6,843 bases of DNA, from assembly GCA_011372345.1 (NCBI GenBank), contig DRTC01000421.1, positions 1-6,843 of the forward strand, read 5' to 3'. The translations under genes were made by a program, and so were the position numbers. This document shows positions 4,135 to 6,843 of the stretch, piece by piece. Position 1 is the first letter of the stretch. The number at the start of each line of letters is the position of its first letter. This stretch comes from Candidatus Cloacimonadota bacterium (GTDB lineage: Bacteria; Cloacimonadota; Cloacimonadia; Cloacimonadales; TCS61). Under the pieces are notes generated by a model. It made no database searches. It saw nothing but the letters and a program-made list of their open reading frames with translations, and was not told the DNA's origin.

Positions 4135-6843
4135 ATGAAGCAAATATTATTTATTATTTTTTTATTTTATGTGATTACTTTATCTTCCCAATTCAATGAA
4201 CCGGTTTTAATCGATAATCCGGAAAATCCCAATAATGCTGTGTGCTATTCAGGTCAACAATCATACAAAATTATTGGAGAGAAAGTTTACATAACTTTTA
4301 TTCAGGCTGATGATGATAATTGGTGTATAAATTTCGGATATTCAGAAAACAACGGAAATGATTTCACATATACTGTTATTGAGACTATTGAAAAAAACTA
4401 CACTGAACCGGTTGAAAGGATCACTCCCGTTTTAGAAGTTTTATCAAACGGCAATGTCATAATTTTTTACAGAGATCCGGAAGAATCTTCCGGTTTGTAT
4501 AAAGCCATTTCCGAAGATAACGGACAGACTTTCACCACAGAATTAATTGCTGAAAATGTATATGAAATGCCGCTTCTTGTTAATAAAAATGATAATCTGG
4601 AACTTTGTTATATTTCCGGTCGTTTTGAACAAATGTCATCGTTCCAACATTTTACTAATGTTGAAGAAACTGAAAATGCGGATGGTGATTCCTTTCCATT
4701 ATTCTTTTGGGGACAAGATGAATTATTCGGACCTGTTCACAGCAATGGTGATATTTGGATTTATAATATGGGAGGTTGGCCAACATTTCACGAAATGGTT
4801 ACGACATCCGGAGTTTTTCAAATAACTCCCGGAGCCCCAATGGACGACATTTTCCTTGGCGGATGGCAGGAAAATGTTCCACCCAAACTCTTTGAACCGG
4901 AAGCAAATCTCATTCGAGAAAATGGTATCCAACCCTTTGATCCCACGAAAGAGATTGTTTATGTAAAAATTGATGGAAATTCCTATCAATCGATGTACGG
5001 AGATATGGAATTAGTCGGAATAGACTCCTTTAAAGTTTACAGTTGGTTTCCAGCAGATGCGCAGCAGGCAAATGATATTATTAACTCCGGGTATAACTGG
5101 TATGAAGATTCCGATCATATCTGGACGAATTATGTTCCCATCTATGATACACTCTGGACTCAAGGTCCATCCGGAACAATACAAGATCAATCTGTCTGGG
5201 TAGAAAGCGAACTCTGGATCGAGGGACAGGTTGAAGGAAAACAAACCTGGGGTTGTGCTGATACGGTTTATATTGTTGGTGACATAACCTATAATTGGAC
5301 TACTATAGGATCTGCTCCCGATGATGAAGATAATCCCAATCTATTTGATTATTTCGGGTTGGTTTCAGAAGGAAAAATTCTCATTAAATACAAACACAAA
5401 GATCCATTTAATGATATGGTCTTAAGGGAGGATAATTGTGATGATATTTGGCTTTACGGAGCTTATGCAGCTATTGGTGAAGGAGATGAAAATACTCATG
5501 GAGAATTAGCCTGTCATTACGATGGAATATTTACTTTTGAATATCAACATCCTCACGGTTCTACTCCTGATTTCATCGCTCCCAGCCCTTATACCGGAAA
5601 TGATACTCTTTATACTTATATAGATTTTCATAAAAATATTTTCCTACCAATTACTGGTATGCCGCCTGATATTTGCGATTTCCTCATACACGGAGGATTT
5701 CCCCAATCTCCTTACAATATGTGCGGCTATCCTTATGAATCTCCTGAATATCTCGAATCCTTTCCCAATAATGCTCCAACCTTTATTTATCCTTATGGAA
5801 CAGATCATCCATGGTATAATCCTGTTTGGCCAGAATCTGCTGAAGATATCATAACTGAAAGAGGAACTATTCATCTATATGGTTCGATTGCTCAAAGACG
5901 AAGAGGTTATGTTCATCGTTCCGGGATAGATCCTTATAATCATCCTGATCAAAATGAATGGGATCTGGATAATTTTCATTATGATGGAACTCATCCTTCA
6001 ACCGGTTATAATAAAGATTATCATTATGATCAACGGTTTAAATTTGTTGATTTAATTGATTTCCCTGTTACGAATGAAGATGGACAAAATTTAGTAATAA
6101 CCAGATCAACCGATGGAGGACAAAACTTTGTTACTCAACTTGAACAGGAATTAGAATCTCCTGTTTTAGGGAAATTTATCGCATCTGATGGAAACAGCAT
6201 TGTTATTGCTTTATATAAAAACTCGTCGGTCATTCAATTCCTTATTTCAGAAGATGGTATAAACTTTGAGGAACATGAATTTGTTTTTGAAGACTTATTT
6301 TTCTCTTTTCTCAAAAGTCTGAAAATCTTTAATAATGAGATTTATGTGCTTGTTTCATATTATGAGCTTTTTCAATCTTATGAGAATGATATAATACTGA
6401 AACTGAATATTAATGAGAACAGTTACCAGGTTTTGGAAACCTTTGATAACAATTATTTTATGAGTGATTTTAATATTTCCAATTCCGGTGAAAAAGTGTA
6501 TGTTGGTGCTGCGTATGATGAACCGCAAAATTATGTTGATTTCCATTACACAAATGGTTCTGATAATTTTTCGGAATTCTATCAATGGCTGCCGGATTTT
6601 TTTAATGATGAGACCTCTCCTTTTACTTCAAAAATAGCAATAAATTTTAATGAATCCGATTCAGTTTATGTAAGTTTTTTAAAATCCGGTTCTATGTCTC
6701 CCTGCGGTTATCTCTATCTAACTTCCGGTCGTCTGGATTCCCTCACAACCAAAACAGATGAAGATTTTGATCTACCTGAATTCTTCATTTCCAATTATCC
6801 CAATCCGTTCAATCCGGAAGTTAATATCTCCTTTTCTCTTCCT
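4135..6843 (+). CDS. Secreted Asp-box protein with DUF4900-like middle and C-terminal sorting tail (3' partial)
   Basis: An uninterrupted frame of 903 codons, still open at the right edge. Residues 1-19 (MKQILFIIFLFYVITLSSQ) form a signal peptide. Residues about 20-180 hold the Asp-box SEDNGQTF (126-133) and a weaker SENNGNDF (70-77), typical of BNR/sialidase-like beta-propellers. From about 190 to 640 a different domain appears, with FGPVHSNGDIW (198-208), GWPTF (214-218), VYIVGDITYN (378-387), DYFGLVSEGKILIKY (405-419), IHLYGSIAQRRRGYV (579-593) and GYNKDYHYDQRF (624-635). These blocks resemble DUF4900-type surface proteins of FCB bacteria as I remember them; this was not searched. Asp-box-like motifs return after it: STDGGQNF (658-665) and SEDGINF (705-711). 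The end, SNYPNPFNPEVNISFSLP (886-903), is the start of an FCB C-terminal sorting domain of the kind used with type IX secretion. It should end within several dozen residues beyond the window. Export to the cell surface is well supported. Ligand and role are unknown, and no sialidase catalytic residues could be assigned. Confidence 0.85.
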   Translation, partial: MKQILFIIFLFYVITLSSQFNEPVLIDNPENPNNAVCYSGQQSYKIIGEKVYITFIQADDDNWCINFGYSENNGNDFTYTVIETIEKNYTEPVERITPVLEVLSNGNVIIFYRDPEESSGLYKAISEDNGQTFTTELIAENVYEMPLLVNKNDNLELCYISGRFEQMSSFQHFTNVEETENADGDSFPLFFWGQDELFGPVHSNGDIWIYNMGGWPTFHEMVTTSGVFQITPGAPMDDIFLGGWQENVPPKLFEPEANLIRENGIQPFDPTKEIVYVKIDGNSYQSMYGDMELVGIDSFKVYSWFPADAQQANDIINSGYNWYEDSDHIWTNYVPIYDTLWTQGPSGTIQDQSVWVESELWIEGQVEGKQTWGCADTVYIVGDITYNWTTIGSAPDDEDNPNLFDYFGLVSEGKILIKYKHKDPFNDMVLREDNCDDIWLYGAYAAIGEGDENTHGELACHYDGIFTFEYQHPHGSTPDFIAPSPYTGNDTLYTYIDFHKNIFLPITGMPPDICDFLIHGGFPQSPYNMCGYPYESPEYLESFPNNAPTFIYPYGTDHPWYNPVWPESAEDIITERGTIHLYGSIAQRRRGYVHRSGIDPYNHPDQNEWDLDNFHYDGTHPSTGYNKDYHYDQRFKFVDLIDFPVTNEDGQNLVITRSTDGGQNFVTQLEQELESPVLGKFIASDGNSIVIALYKNSSVIQFLISEDGINFEEHEFVFEDLFFSFLKSLKIFNNEIYVLVSYYELFQSYENDIILKLNINENSYQVLETFDNNYFMSDFNISNSGEKVYVGAAYDEPQNYVDFHYTNGSDNFSEFYQWLPDFFNDETSPFTSKIAINFNESDSVYVSFLKSGSMSPCGYLYLTSGRLDSLTTKTDEDFDLPEFFISNYPNPFNPEVNISFSLP

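Noticed and set aside
4547..4825. A 92-codon + strand ORF inside the secreted-protein gene.
   Set aside because: It is a shifted-frame shadow. The main frame continues without a stop from 4135 to the window end and carries coherent motifs on both sides.

Overview
The window is AT-rich bacterial DNA carrying four protein genes, all on the + strand and separated by short gaps. The fourth gene runs off the right edge. The C-terminal tail of that gene (NYPNPFNPEVNISFSLP) is the kind of sorting tail seen on secreted proteins of the Fibrobacteres-Chlorobi-Bacteroidetes (FCB) superphylum. The weak or absent Shine-Dalgarno sequences of the first three genes, the AT richness and the palindrome-filled gaps also fit that group. 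My best guess is Candidatus Cloacimonadota or a relative. This is inference from style, since there is no marker gene in the window.

Positions 1-3989 form a surface-polysaccharide module. It starts with a WbqC-like protein (144-830). Next is a DegT/DnrJ/EryC1/StrS-type aminotransferase closely resembling WecE/RffA, the dTDP-4-amino-4,6-dideoxygalactose transaminase (1064-2185). Third is a large multi-pass membrane protein resembling the DUF6044/YkoS family (2274-3989). Together they suggest synthesis, decoration and membrane-level handling of an amino-deoxysugar glycan. Only the sugar aminotransferase step can be assigned with real confidence.

Positions 4135-6843 begin a separate, unusually well-primed gene with a clear GGAGGA ribosome-binding site. 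It encodes a secreted protein of at least 903 residues. It has a signal peptide, Asp-box (BNR-like) motifs near both ends, a central domain of about 450 residues resembling DUF4900-type FCB surface proteins, and the C-terminal sorting tail, which the window edge cuts. Its cellular role is unknown.

The gaps are the most structured non-coding part. An inverted repeat starts at, or overlaps, each of the three complete stop codons. Further palindromes lie at 21-56, 957-1012, 4048-4065 and 4079-4109. Two of them (2184-2230 and 4079-4109) share a 17-base identical core in opposite orientation and look like copies of one dispersed palindromic repeat. I see no RNA genes, CRISPR array, transposase, integrase or recognisable defence system. 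Apart from the repeat family and the architecture of the last protein, this is an ordinary polysaccharide and surface-protein region.
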